From: Burkholderiales bacterium
Lineage (GTDB): Bacteria > Pseudomonadota > Gammaproteobacteria > Burkholderiales > SG8-39
Length of the DNA stretch: 64,000 nucleotides
NCBI GenBank assembly: GCA_014860445.1
Contig: JACZJT010000051.1
Coordinates: forward strand, 166,281-230,280
Direction: 5' to 3'
Below the pieces are notes generated by a model. That model did not search any database, had not been told where the DNA came from, and saw nothing but the letters and a program-made list of their open reading frames with translations. Position numbers and translations under genes: made by a program. Each line of letters begins with the position of its first letter. The first letter of the stretch is position 1. Below are positions 17,822-26,086 of this stretch, in pieces.

Positions 17822-17832
17822 TGAATATTCGT

Positions 17833-18198
17833 TCACGCCAACAAGACCGATGTGAATCCCGCAGCTAGTATGACCTCGAGAACTACGCTTGCCAGAATTG
17901 CAGGCCCCGCTCGACGCGCCTTGAACTCCATCAATCCCAGCCCTGCCAACACCGCCAAGGCGGTGACCATCCCGACGCAAACCACTAGACGTAACTCGGA
18001 CGGCGGTGCGGACCTGCCCATGAACAGCATTATGGCGATACCTATATATACGGCGGCGAGGCGACGACCTACCAACAAAGCAGCAGGATTCGCCACAATT
18101 CCCCATCGCTTAAGAAGCAGACGGCCCGCAAACAGCCATCCAATACCCAGAAGCAGGCCGGCGATAGATGTAGCAATGGCGACGGTGCTGAAGTCCAT
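17833..18198 (-). CDS. Small four-helix membrane protein, unknown function
   Basis: A 121-residue hydrophobic protein starting MDFSTVAIATSIAG, with about four membrane helices (5-27, 40-60, 72-92, 99-120). GGAGGA lies a few bases before the ATG at 18198, which fixes the start. No family is recognised. It is one of two genes in the segment between the copies of the SQR-like gene tail. A strong terminator at 18329-18359 separates it from the lipoprotein gene, so it must have its own promoter. Confidence 0.6.
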   Translation of the reverse strand: MDFSTVAIATSIAGLLLGIGWLFAGRLLLKRWGIVANPAALLVGRRLAAVYIGIAIMLFMGRSAPPSELRLVVCVGMVTALAVLAGLGLMEFKARRAGPAILASVVLEVILAAGFTSVLLA

Positions 18199-18328
18199 TC
18201 GTTCCTCCTTTTGCAAAGACGGCAAATGTCACTTTCGACCCATAGCAAACTGTCAGCGACTTTGTCACGTAGGCTCGATACTCCGCGAGATGAAGGAACA
18301 GGCTCGGGGTTGTGGGTTGCCCTCAAAT

Positions 18329-18359
18329 GCAAACAGCCCGCTAGGAGCGGGCTGTTTGC
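18329..18359. terminator. Bidirectional-type hairpin terminator
   Basis: A perfect 14-pair stem (GCAAACAGCCCGCT with AGCGGGCTGTTTGC) and a three-base loop AGG. AAA on one side and TTT on the other suit termination in either direction. It lies 147 bases after the lipoprotein stop (minus strand). Confidence 0.75.
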
Positions 18360-18505
18360 GTACTGCCTGCTTGGCTATCCACTGGCAGTCGTGGCTCGCA
18401 TATCGTTCACGACGTCACTCAGACCGAACCTGTTTCGCTTCTCGAGCATGGCATATTTCTTGAAACGTTCCAGGCACTACGTGCGACGCTCTGCGAGCCG
18501 GCAGT

Positions 18506-20140
18506 CTACACGCCACATCCAACAGTAAACGTCCAGGCTGTGCTTTGGTCCGGGGCAGAAATATTGACAAAGACCGTATCACTTCCGGAGTAGGCCAGGC
18601 TGCCGCTCTGGCCGCCCGATACGAGGCCCCCGGTTGTGTAAAGGACTTTTCCGCCCAGGACTACGTTCATCGCGTCAGGTATGGAGTACATGTCGTAGGA
18701 AAGGGAAAAGCTCCCTTGCGATTTTCCAAGATTGTAGGCATAGGAATATGTACCGAATCCACCGGATTGCGTGGTGCTTTGACACTTGCCAACAGATCCG
18801 ACCTTTCCCGACGTAATCGAACCAGTAGCCGTGGTGGCTCCGCTGCTGGTCTTCCGCACGTAGGTTCCGGTCGCGCTGCCCGACGTGGTGTTGGCGTTTC
18901 CCGTTACCTGAATTTGCGTACCGTCGGAGGCCGTGCCTGTGGCGGTAAAGTCTCCGGCTCCGTCAACCGTTCCGGTCGCGGGATAGATCTTGTTCGTCGA
19001 GTCGACAACTGTTCCTGACATCTGGCTATTGCCCCCCAGTGCTTCAGGCAGTGGTTCGGGCGCCGCGGTAGTGTCCGCTTGAGCTTGAATTACAGTTGCG
19101 TCAGGGAGCGCCGAGGTGAGCGTGTCGATTGTAGCTACGACGGCTGCCTTGATTGAGCCAATTCCTTTGGATACGATGGAAGTGGCAAGATTCTGCATGC
19201 TGGCAATTGGATCGATTCCGCTGTCCAAATCATTGGTCGCATTCCCCTCGATTGCTGAGTTGATCGATTGGTCAATCGAATCAAGATTGCGATTTACGAT
19301 ACCAGTGATTCCGCGGTATGCCTGCACCGCTGCGCCTCCGAGCAGCAAGTAACCTACCGCAATGGGAACCGTCGCCCCGGCGGCCGCGCTCAATACCACA
19401 CCGCCTAAGACCGACAGAGCTACCGCGCTATAGAGGTTTGCCTTATCAACCGTCGCCACGGTCTGGGCAAAAGCACTGGGCACCAGATAGTCGATGACAC
19501 GGCTACCGAATCCGCGCGCAACGGTTGCAGTTCCGTCGAGAATTGCGGCGGAGTTGGCGTCCAATTGCGTCGGAGTTCCGTACGCAACCGAGTCCGGCGC
19601 TAGCGCAAAACTGCCCGTGACCGTTCCCGAAAGATTTCCGGTGATTTGCCCGATCGCACCAACTATTCGCGCCCAATACCAGGTTGAGCCGGACTTATAG
19701 ATACCATACCCGTCTTGAAAAGCCCCCGAAGCGGAGTACATAAAGAAATCTGTTCCCGCACCGTCTTTGCGAGGTGTGACTATCATATAGTTGCCGGTGA
19801 CTTGATCGACTACCTTTTGCAACGATCCGTCGGTCCCGTAATAGACAGCTATATTCTGACCCGCCTTTGTCTTCATCCACGCTTGATACGGGTCTTTTGT
19901 CCCGGCGCTCGTGTAATAGGCAACGGTATTCCCGCTCTTGGTGGTGATCACCGCCGCCGCGTCGGCGATACTTCTTTGTGCCGTAATGGATGTAACTGCG
20001 ACATTGGCTGTAGGCGTGACTACAGGCACGACAGGTGTACTAGTCGGGACTTCGCTACTCGATCCGCCCCCTCCCCCGCCTCCGCACGCCGTCAAAATTA
20101 GCGCCATCAGACCTATCAAAGCAGCTGCGACTCGTTTCAT
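18506..20140 (-). CDS. Gly/Ser/Thr-rich surface lipoprotein, unknown function
   Basis: A 544-residue protein with a lipoprotein signal peptide (MKRVAAALIGLMALILTAC; lipobox LTAC, lipidated C19) followed by a run of seven glycines and a Pro/Thr/Val spacer. A hydrophobic Ala/Gly-rich stretch lies at about 235-275. The C-terminal 150 residues are Gly/Ser/Thr-rich with beta-type repeats (SGSATGTYVRK, TATGSITSG) and end in a pair of cysteines far apart that could form a disulphide. GGAGG precedes the ATG at 20140. The domain is unknown to me; export to the outer membrane is the only firm inference. It is cargo between the duplicated gene tails. Confidence 0.7.
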   Translation of the reverse strand: MKRVAAALIGLMALILTACGGGGGGGSSSEVPTSTPVVPVVTPTANVAVTSITAQRSIADAAAVITTKSGNTVAYYTSAGTKDPYQAWMKTKAGQNIAVYYGTDGSLQKVVDQVTGNYMIVTPRKDGAGTDFFMYSASGAFQDGYGIYKSGSTWYWARIVGAIGQITGNLSGTVTGSFALAPDSVAYGTPTQLDANSAAILDGTATVARGFGSRVIDYLVPSAFAQTVATVDKANLYSAVALSVLGGVVLSAAAGATVPIAVGYLLLGGAAVQAYRGITGIVNRNLDSIDQSINSAIEGNATNDLDSGIDPIASMQNLATSIVSKGIGSIKAAVVATIDTLTSALPDATVIQAQADTTAAPEPLPEALGGNSQMSGTVVDSTNKIYPATGTVDGAGDFTATGTASDGTQIQVTGNANTTSGSATGTYVRKTSSGATTATGSITSGKVGSVGKCQSTTQSGGFGTYSYAYNLGKSQGSFSLSYDMYSIPDAMNVVLGGKVLYTTGGLVSGGQSGSLAYSGSDTVFVNISAPDQSTAWTFTVGCGV

Positions 20141-20419
20141 TTGATTTCCTCCGAAAGAACATCGTAGCCCTGATCGATCAAAAAACTTTCGTCTTTCCAG
20201 GGCATGATGGCTCGAAAACACCGCTTGGCCACCCGAGAATTATTTTAGTCATATCAATTCACACGGCAATTTGCCGTTTGGCCTAGTCTATTCGGATCAT
20301 CCGTGCGTAATCGGCCGGGGTCTAGCTACGACTCGAACCTAAGGAGGCGAATGACCGGTGTCGAGCCGGAACCTGCCTTCAGTAGCGCGATTTCGTGGTT
20401 GCCCGAGGGACCGCTCATG

Positions 20420-20615
20420 GCCGATCTCGGTCCACCGACCTTAGTACAAGGCAGCCATTGCGCAGGACGCCGCTACCGCGGCGTTATGTCAGCGCCCGAA
20501 CCAGCGGGCCGTGCGGCTGGCGCCGAACTGTTCCTTGTGGGCCCGCCCGGCGAGTGAGGGCGGGTGGAAGACGCTCGTGAGTTTGGGCCCGGTCAGAAAG
20601 TCCAGGTCCGCCCAG
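20420..20615 (-). repeat. Direct repeat, 3' end of SQR-like gene (partner 17592-17787)
   Basis: A 196-base direct repeat of 17592-17787, about 96% identical by eye. It spans the end of the flavoprotein gene and 69 bases of downstream sequence. Because the noncoding flank is included, the repeat arose from a chromosome region and not merely from gene-level convergence. Confidence 0.92.
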
Positions 20616-21619
20616 CTGAGGCGGCCGTCGCCGAACTCGACCAGGCAACTGCCCGTCCCGGTGTTGGGTTTCGCCTCGCCGATCCCGAGCTTGGCGAGTA
20701 TCGAACTCGCGACGGCGCGGGCGGCGCTCTCGGCAAACGACCCGGCTTTCGGCAGCCCCGTAGCGGCCCCGTCGCCGATGGCGTACACCTCGGGGAAGCG
20801 CGTCTCCATCGTGCGCAGGGTGATCGGCACCCAGCCGTTTTCGGCCATGCCGCTTTCCAGCACCGGCTTTGGCACCTGGTGCTTGGGCACGCCCAGGTGC
20901 AGCGCGTAGGGCAACTCCGTTCCGTCGTCGAGCACCGCGACCTTCCGCCCCGGCTCCAGCGCCTTGACGCTGCGGCCGAGCAGCAGCTTGATCCCCGTTT
21001 CGGCAAAGGCGGCGATGAGCGCCGCGGAGACGTCGGCCGACGCCGGCATCGGGCTGGAAAGCGGCAGCACCAGGGTGATATCGCATGCCCCGCGCACGCC
21101 CCGCTTCGCGAGGTAGTGGTGCAGCATCAGCGCGCATTCGCTCGGCGCCGGCGGGCACTTGAAGGGAAAGCCGCAGACGCCCACGACGGCCGGGCCTTTG
21201 GAAAACTTGGGCAGCACCTCGCGCACCCGGCCTGCGCCCGCCACCGAGTAGAACTCGTTGCCGTCCTCGGCCAGGCCCGGCGTTGCGGCGAGATCATAGT
21301 CGGCGCCCAGCGCGACCACCAGGAAGTCGGCCTCGTAGCTGCCGTCGGTGGTGGTTACGCGACGCGCCACGGGATCGATGGCGGTGATCGTCTCTTTCAC
21401 CAGGCGCACGCCGGGCTTGACGAAGTTGCGGTAGGGCAGGCGCACCGCCTCCGGTGTCAACCGACCGAACATCACGTCGATCTTGGAGTAGCCGAAAACG
21501 AAAGCGTCGCCTTTTTCGATCACGGTCACATCGGCCTTTTCCCCCAGCGCCTCCGACAACAGGGTGGACAGTTCCATGCCACCGAAACCGGCGCCCAATA
21601 CGAGAACTCGAGACTTCAT
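20489..21619 (-). CDS. SQR/FCSD-like FAD/NAD(P) oxidoreductase
   Basis: A 376-residue pyridine-nucleotide-disulphide-type flavoprotein. FAD loop VLGAGFGGMELS (8-19); second Rossmann region near 143-150; and C-terminal FAD motif with PEVYAIGDGAA. The segment GVCGFPFKCPPAPSEC (C149, C155, C162) resembles the CPYKCPPAPYE block of sulphide:quinone oxidoreductases and flavocytochrome c sulphide dehydrogenases. Sulphide oxidation at the membrane is therefore likely but unproven. AAGGA before the ATG at 21619 supports the start over longer readings. Its 3' end is duplicated at 17592-17821. Confidence 0.75.
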   Translation of the reverse strand: MKSRVLVLGAGFGGMELSTLLSEALGEKADVTVIEKGDAFVFGYSKIDVMFGRLTPEAVRLPYRNFVKPGVRLVKETITAIDPVARRVTTTDGSYEADFLVVALGADYDLAATPGLAEDGNEFYSVAGAGRVREVLPKFSKGPAVVGVCGFPFKCPPAPSECALMLHHYLAKRGVRGACDITLVLPLSSPMPASADVSAALIAAFAETGIKLLLGRSVKALEPGRKVAVLDDGTELPYALHLGVPKHQVPKPVLESGMAENGWVPITLRTMETRFPEVYAIGDGAATGLPKAGSFAESAARAVASSILAKLGIGEAKPNTGTGSCLVEFGDGRLSWADLDFLTGPKLTSVFHPPSLAGRAHKEQFGASRTARWFGR

Positions 21620-21833
21620 TGCTATCCTTTCGCCTGGGGTGCGCTGCAAGCCATGCTGCGCGGCGCGCCGATCCGCGCGCCTGTCGAGGCATTCTATACG
21701 GACGGGGAACACCCAAGCTCAGAGACGAAACAGTCCGCAGGCAATTCGTCGCGGACCCCGAGTGCTTGGAAGTCGACCGTTCGCCGTTCCGCATACGGAA
21801 TAGCCGACTGCGCAATTTCAACGCGCGGCCGGC

Positions 21834-22304
21834 TCAGCGGTAGCCGAGTGCGGTGAGCAGCGTCCAGCCGGTCATGAAGATCAGCATGAGCGAGCCCACG
21901 GTCCATAGCGTGGCGCGCACATCATGGGTTTGCGCGCTGAGGTAAGCGGCAAAGTGCAGCAACCGCGACACTACGTAGCCGTAGAGCAGTGCGCGTGCCA
22001 GGAACAGCGACGGCTGCGTCAGCACGAACAGGAATCCGGCGACGAGGAAGAACGGCAGGTTCTCCAGGTCGTTCAGCTGGATACGCCGTATGCGCTCCAC
22101 GCGTTCGTCGGGTTGAAGCTGCGCCGGATTGGGCGCCGGATTCAAGGGAGTCTTCCTCAGATCCTCCGGCGAGCGGAAGCCCGCCCGCGCCTGCATCATG
22201 CGAACCACGGTCAACCAGGACATGCTCACGGCTTTCAGAATCATGAGCGTGGCGGCGATGACATAGGTGGCGAATAGGGGATCTTGCAGGCTCAGTTGGT
22301 TCAT
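21834..22304 (-). CDS. MAPEG family membrane protein
   Basis: A 156-residue integral membrane protein with four helices and the MAPEG signature (RIQLNDLENLPFFLVAG, then ALLYGYVVSRLLHFAAYL). The family includes microsomal glutathione S-transferases, which act on lipid peroxides and electrophiles using glutathione. Only family membership is visible here; the exact substrate is not. It is divergent from the sigma factor gene and shares with it the inverted repeat at 22337-22371. Confidence 0.85.
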   Translation of the reverse strand: MNQLSLQDPLFATYVIAATLMILKAVSMSWLTVVRMMQARAGFRSPEDLRKTPLNPAPNPAQLQPDERVERIRRIQLNDLENLPFFLVAGFLFVLTQPSLFLARALLYGYVVSRLLHFAAYLSAQTHDVRATLWTVGSLMLIFMTGWTLLTALGYR

Positions 22305-22336
22305 GGTTGTTTCCTCTCGTTTGTTGAGTGGTCACA

Positions 22337-22371
22337 GGAAGTGTAACGAGCGGGCATATCGTTACACTTCC
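22337..22371. promoter_or_regulatory. 13-bp perfect inverted repeat between MAPEG and sigma genes
   Basis: GGAAGTGTAACGA (22337-22349) and its exact reverse complement (22359-22371) flank a nine-base centre. It lies 33 bases before the MAPEG start on one side and 32 before the sigma start on the other, so it may be an operator or a pair of back-to-back promoters. TTTT follows on the plus side, but no plus-strand gene precedes it, arguing against a terminator. Confidence 0.6.
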
Positions 22372-22402
22372 TTTTAGGCGGTCGAGCCGCTATCCTCGCG
22401 CG

Positions 22403-22981
22403 GTGGAAAATCCATCGATAGAGCACAACGCGGACGAAGCGCTGCTGGTGCGCCGCATGTGCGACGCTGCGCCGGAGGTCCGGCGCGCGGCCGAGACGGA
22501 GCTTTACCGGCGCCTGGCGCCGCGGGTGCGGCTGTACGGCCTCAGGCATTTGCGCGACGAACATGCCGCGGCCGATCTGATGCAACAGGTGCTATTGATG
22601 ACTTTGGAGCGGATTCGGGCTGGAAAACTACGCGAGCCGGATCGCCTGGCCTCGTACGTGTTCGGCATGTGCCGCATGGTGGTCCTCGAGATACGGCGCG
22701 GGGGCGCGCGGCGCGAGCGGCTGCTGCAGACTTTCGGCGAAGATCTCGCGATGGCCGACGCGGCCGTGTCGCCGCGCTTCGATCAGGAACGCCTGCTGCA
22801 TTGCATGGACGACCTGCCCGAACGGGAGCGCGCGGTGGTCATGATGAGCTTTTTCGACGAAAAGCCATCCGCGGAGGTGGCCGGCGCGCTCGGATTATCC
22901 GCGGGCAACGTACGCGTCATCCGGCACCGCGCGATCGAACGGCTGCGCGATTGCGTCACCGGCGAAGGAGCGCGCGCGTGA
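22403..22981 (+). CDS. ECF-type RNA polymerase sigma factor
   Basis: A 192-residue sigma-70 family factor with region 2 (ELYRRLAPRVRLYGLRHLRD, DLMQQVLLMTLE) and region 4 (LPERERAVVMMSFFDEKPSAEV). It directs polymerase to a small set of promoters. The GTG at 22403 gives a normal-length protein; a longer frame to 22328 would run through the inverted repeat. The stop overlaps the GTG of the next gene (GTGA), so it is translationally coupled to its anti-sigma factor. Confidence 0.82.
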   Translation: MENPSIEHNADEALLVRRMCDAAPEVRRAAETELYRRLAPRVRLYGLRHLRDEHAAADLMQQVLLMTLERIRAGKLREPDRLASYVFGMCRMVVLEIRRGGARRERLLQTFGEDLAMADAAVSPRFDQERLLHCMDDLPERERAVVMMSFFDEKPSAEVAGALGLSAGNVRVIRHRAIERLRDCVTGEGARA

Positions 22982-23553
22982 ACGCACGGGCCTGCAACGC
23001 GCCGATCGCGTTTTCGGCCCTGGTCGACTATTGGTTCGGCGAGCTGGACGAGGCTGAAGAGGCCCGCATCGAGGAACATCTGCTCGGCTGCGGCGACTGC
23101 GCCGACAGACTGGAGGAACTCGCCGCGATCGCAAGCGGGGTGCGCGCCCTGGTTCGCGACGGCAGCGCGCATGCAGTCGTGCCCGCCGCATTCGTCGAAC
23201 AGCTGGCCGAAAGCGGCTTACGCCTGCGCGAATACCGGCCACCTCCCAACGGCGGCGTCAACTGCACGATTTCGCCCGACGACGACATCGTGGTGGCGCG
23301 GCTGGTTGCGCATTTGGAAGGGGTGCAGCGCCTCGATCTCGTGGTGCGCAGCGAAGGGGGCGAGCCGGATCGGATTCAGAACATTCCATTCGACGCCGCG
23401 GACACGGAGATCGTGATCCTCCCAAGCACAAAACTTCTGCGCACCCTGCCGCAATGCCGGCAGGTCATGCAGCTCGTCGCGGTCGACGACGCCGGCGATC
23501 GGGTGATCGCCGACTACACCTTCAACCATACGCCGTATGCGCCGCACGGCTAG
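22978..23553 (+). CDS. Zinc-finger anti-sigma factor with C-terminal sensory domain
   Basis: A 191-residue cytosolic protein. The N-terminal anti-sigma domain has H34-x3-C38-x2-C41, the ZAS-type zinc site. There is no membrane helix, so the signal is probably intracellular, such as oxidants acting on the zinc thiols. Residues 95-190 form a beta-rich domain of unknown type. It overlaps the sigma gene by four bases, the usual arrangement for cognate pairs. Nearby MAPEG and thioredoxin-reductase-like genes make a redox-stress regulon likely (inference). Confidence 0.75.
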   Translation: MNARACNAPIAFSALVDYWFGELDEAEEARIEEHLLGCGDCADRLEELAAIASGVRALVRDGSAHAVVPAAFVEQLAESGLRLREYRPPPNGGVNCTISPDDDIVVARLVAHLEGVQRLDLVVRSEGGEPDRIQNIPFDAADTEIVILPSTKLLRTLPQCRQVMQLVAVDDAGDRVIADYTFNHTPYAPHG

Positions 23554-23726
23554 CGAGGATCTCGAAACGCGCTAGGGGTTGCGCCGGTGCCACGGTTCGA
23601 GGCTATACTGCCTACGCGCGCCTTCGCGACGAAACGACTAGCAAAGAAGCCGGCCCCAGACCGGATGCGACCAGTCCAGACGATGGCCGCCGTTCGAACA
23701 CCTGACACAAGATACAAGGGGAGAGC

Positions 23727-25385
23727 ATGCTGACACCTGAAGAAGTGCGGGCGATTCCGCTGTTTTCGACACTCGCGCCGGCCGAACTCGAGCTGCTCGC
23801 CAAGACGTCTGCAGACATTCACCTCGCTGCCGGGGAATACGTCGTGCACGAGGGCGACACCGACCGCGTGCTGTACGCGGTGCTCGCCGGCAAGATGGAA
23901 GTCGTCAAATCGTTCGACGGAATCGAGCGCACGCTGGGCTGGCGCGCCACCGGCACCATCTTCGGCGAAATCCCGATCGCCATCGGCTCCCCGTTCTACG
24001 GAAGTTATCGGGCGGCGGAACCCGCGCGCCTCATGCGCGTGGAGGCGCGGCAGTATTTCGCGATCGCGGCGGTAGCGCCCGATGTTTTCAACAAGGTCAG
24101 CGAGATCGCGCGCGAGCGCATCGGCGGGATGCAGGGCCACTCTGCCAAACCGCCAACGCCGCTGGTCACGATGTTCGGGCAACGCTGGGATCCCGCCTGC
24201 GCCGACATGCGCCGTTTCCTCGCGCGCAATCAGATCAGCTTCGACTGGATCACGCCGGACTCCCCGGATTTGGCTACGCTTTGGCCGGGCCCGTTGCCGC
24301 AGGAAAGCGATTGCCCGGTGCTGCGCTTGGCCGACGGCACGGTGCTCGCCCGGCCGAATGCGCGCGATGTCGCGCCGCTGCTGGGCCTGCAAACCAAGGC
24401 ACACCTGGCCGAATACGACGCCGTCATCATCGGCGGCGGGCCGGCAGGGCTCGCGGCCGCGGTGTACGGCGCGTCCGAAGGGCTGCACACGCTGTGCATC
24501 GAACGCGAAGCGCCGGGCGGACAGGCCGGGACGTCCTCACGCATCGAGAACTATCTCGGCTTTCCCAGCGGCGTCTCCGGCGACGAGCTGGCAAGCCGCG
24601 CGCTGCAGCAGGCAAAGCGGCTCGGGGCGGAGATCCTGGTCACGCGCGCCGTCACCCGCATCGATCCGAAGACGCATGAGATCGTCCTCGACGGCGATGA
24701 AGTCATCCGCACGCGGACCATCATCGTTGCCAGCGGCGTCAAGTGGCGCCGTCTGAAGATCGAGGGTTTCGACCGGCTCCTGGGCAAGGGCATTTACTTC
24801 GGCGCGGCGCGCAGCGAGGCGGGCGCCACGAATGGACAGGACCTCTACCTCATCGGCGCCGGGAACTCCGCCGGTCAGGCGGCGATGTACTTCGCCAACT
24901 ACGCCCGCAAAGTCACGCTCGTCGTCCGGGGTGATTCCCTGGAGAAAAGCATGTCGCATTACCTGGTCGAACAGTTGCGCGGGAAATCGAACATCGCGGT
25001 CCAGCTGCGCTCGGAAGTCGCGGCGGTCCATGGCGACACGCATCTGACCGCGATCGACATTCGTGACGCAAACAAGACGGTGCAGCGGCAGGACTGCGAT
25101 GGTCTGTTCGTGTTCATCGGCGCCGACGCGGAGACCGCGTGGCTGCCGGCCGAAATCGCGCGCGATGCGCACGGGTTTGTCCTGACCGGAGACGATACAA
25201 AAAAGGGCGGGCACTGGCCGCACAAGCGCGATCCCTACCTGCTCGAAACGAGTGTGCCCGGCATTTTCGCCTGCGGCGATGTGCGTGCGAGCAAAGTCAA
25301 ACGCGTGGCGGCCGCGGTCGGCGAAGGCAGCATGTCGATCGCGTTCGTGCATCAATATCTGGCGCAGGCCGGAGCATCGCATTAG
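23727..25385 (+). CDS. cNMP-binding / glutaredoxin-like / thioredoxin-reductase-like fusion
   Basis: A 552-residue three-part flavoprotein. Residues 1-130 are a cyclic-nucleotide-binding fold (LHLAAGEYVVHEGD type, GTIFGEIPI). Residues about 145-225 resemble a glutaredoxin-like domain (RRFLARNQISFDW, CPVLRLADGT). Residues 230-550 resemble thioredoxin reductase with VIIGGGPAGLAAAVYGA, PGGQAGTSSRIENY, LIGAGNSAGQAAMYFA and GIFACGDVR. The redox CxxC of true thioredoxin reductases is absent: the equivalent stretch reads GIYFGAARSEA. GGGGAG precedes the ATG. The reaction is unknown; the lost disulphide argues against thioredoxin reduction. Confidence 0.82.
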   Translation: MLTPEEVRAIPLFSTLAPAELELLAKTSADIHLAAGEYVVHEGDTDRVLYAVLAGKMEVVKSFDGIERTLGWRATGTIFGEIPIAIGSPFYGSYRAAEPARLMRVEARQYFAIAAVAPDVFNKVSEIARERIGGMQGHSAKPPTPLVTMFGQRWDPACADMRRFLARNQISFDWITPDSPDLATLWPGPLPQESDCPVLRLADGTVLARPNARDVAPLLGLQTKAHLAEYDAVIIGGGPAGLAAAVYGASEGLHTLCIEREAPGGQAGTSSRIENYLGFPSGVSGDELASRALQQAKRLGAEILVTRAVTRIDPKTHEIVLDGDEVIRTRTIIVASGVKWRRLKIEGFDRLLGKGIYFGAARSEAGATNGQDLYLIGAGNSAGQAAMYFANYARKVTLVVRGDSLEKSMSHYLVEQLRGKSNIAVQLRSEVAAVHGDTHLTAIDIRDANKTVQRQDCDGLFVFIGADAETAWLPAEIARDAHGFVLTGDDTKKGGHWPHKRDPYLLETSVPGIFACGDVRASKVKRVAAAVGEGSMSIAFVHQYLAQAGASH

Positions 25386-25405
25386 CCGGACTATCGACCA
25401 CTTCC

Positions 25406-26086
25406 ATGCGCATTCTGCTGGCCGAAGACGAACGCGAACTTGCCAGCTGGCTGGTGCGCGCGCTGCAGCAAAGCGGCTTCCAGGTCGATTGGGTCGAAGA
25501 CGGACGCATGGTCCGGTCCTGCCTGAAGGCCACGGTCTACGACGCGCTGGTGCTTGACCTCGGGCTGCCGGGCCTGGGCGGCCACGACGTATTGTCCGAA
25601 CTGCGCGAAGCCGACCAGCGCCTGCCGGTATTGATACTGACCGCGCGCGACTCGCTGATCGAGCGCGTCAGCACTCTGAACGAGGGAGCCGACGATTTTC
25701 TCGCCAAGCCGTTCGAACTTGCGGAGTTGGAGGCGCGGCTCACCGCGCTGATCCGCCGCGCCCGCGGCAGCGAGCATCCCCGGCTGGCCTGCGGACCGCT
25801 GGTCTACAACCCTGCAACCAAGCAGTTCACGCTGGACCACAAGTCGCTGGTGCTGACGCCGCGCGAGCACGCCGCGCTGCGCGCGCTGATCCAGCACAGC
25901 GGCGAGCCCATGTCCAAGCAGGAAATCCTCGATCGCGTGTTCTCGGACGAGCAGGACGTGAATCCCGAGGCGGTCGAAGTGCTGGTGCACCGGCTACGCA
26001 AACGCCTGGGCCAGTGCGCGGTGCAGATCACGACGCTGCGCGGCCTGGGATACGTGCTCGAAAGCGCGCCCGAAGGCGGCACTTGA
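25406..26086 (+). CDS. tctD: OmpR-family response regulator TctD
   Basis: A 226-residue regulator with an N-terminal receiver (phosphoacceptor D51 in LVLDLGLPG, K in FLAKPFE) and a C-terminal winged helix (LTPREHAALRALIQH, VEVLVHRLRKRL, ITTLRGLGYVLE). It probably activates the tctCBA transport genes in response to tricarboxylates or similar acids. The start at 25406 is the first Met of the receiver; longer readings overlap the previous gene. Its stop overlaps the kinase start (TTGA). Confidence 0.88.
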   Translation: MRILLAEDERELASWLVRALQQSGFQVDWVEDGRMVRSCLKATVYDALVLDLGLPGLGGHDVLSELREADQRLPVLILTARDSLIERVSTLNEGADDFLAKPFELAELEARLTALIRRARGSEHPRLACGPLVYNPATKQFTLDHKSLVLTPREHAALRALIQHSGEPMSKQEILDRVFSDEQDVNPEAVEVLVHRLRKRLGQCAVQITTLRGLGYVLESAPEGGT

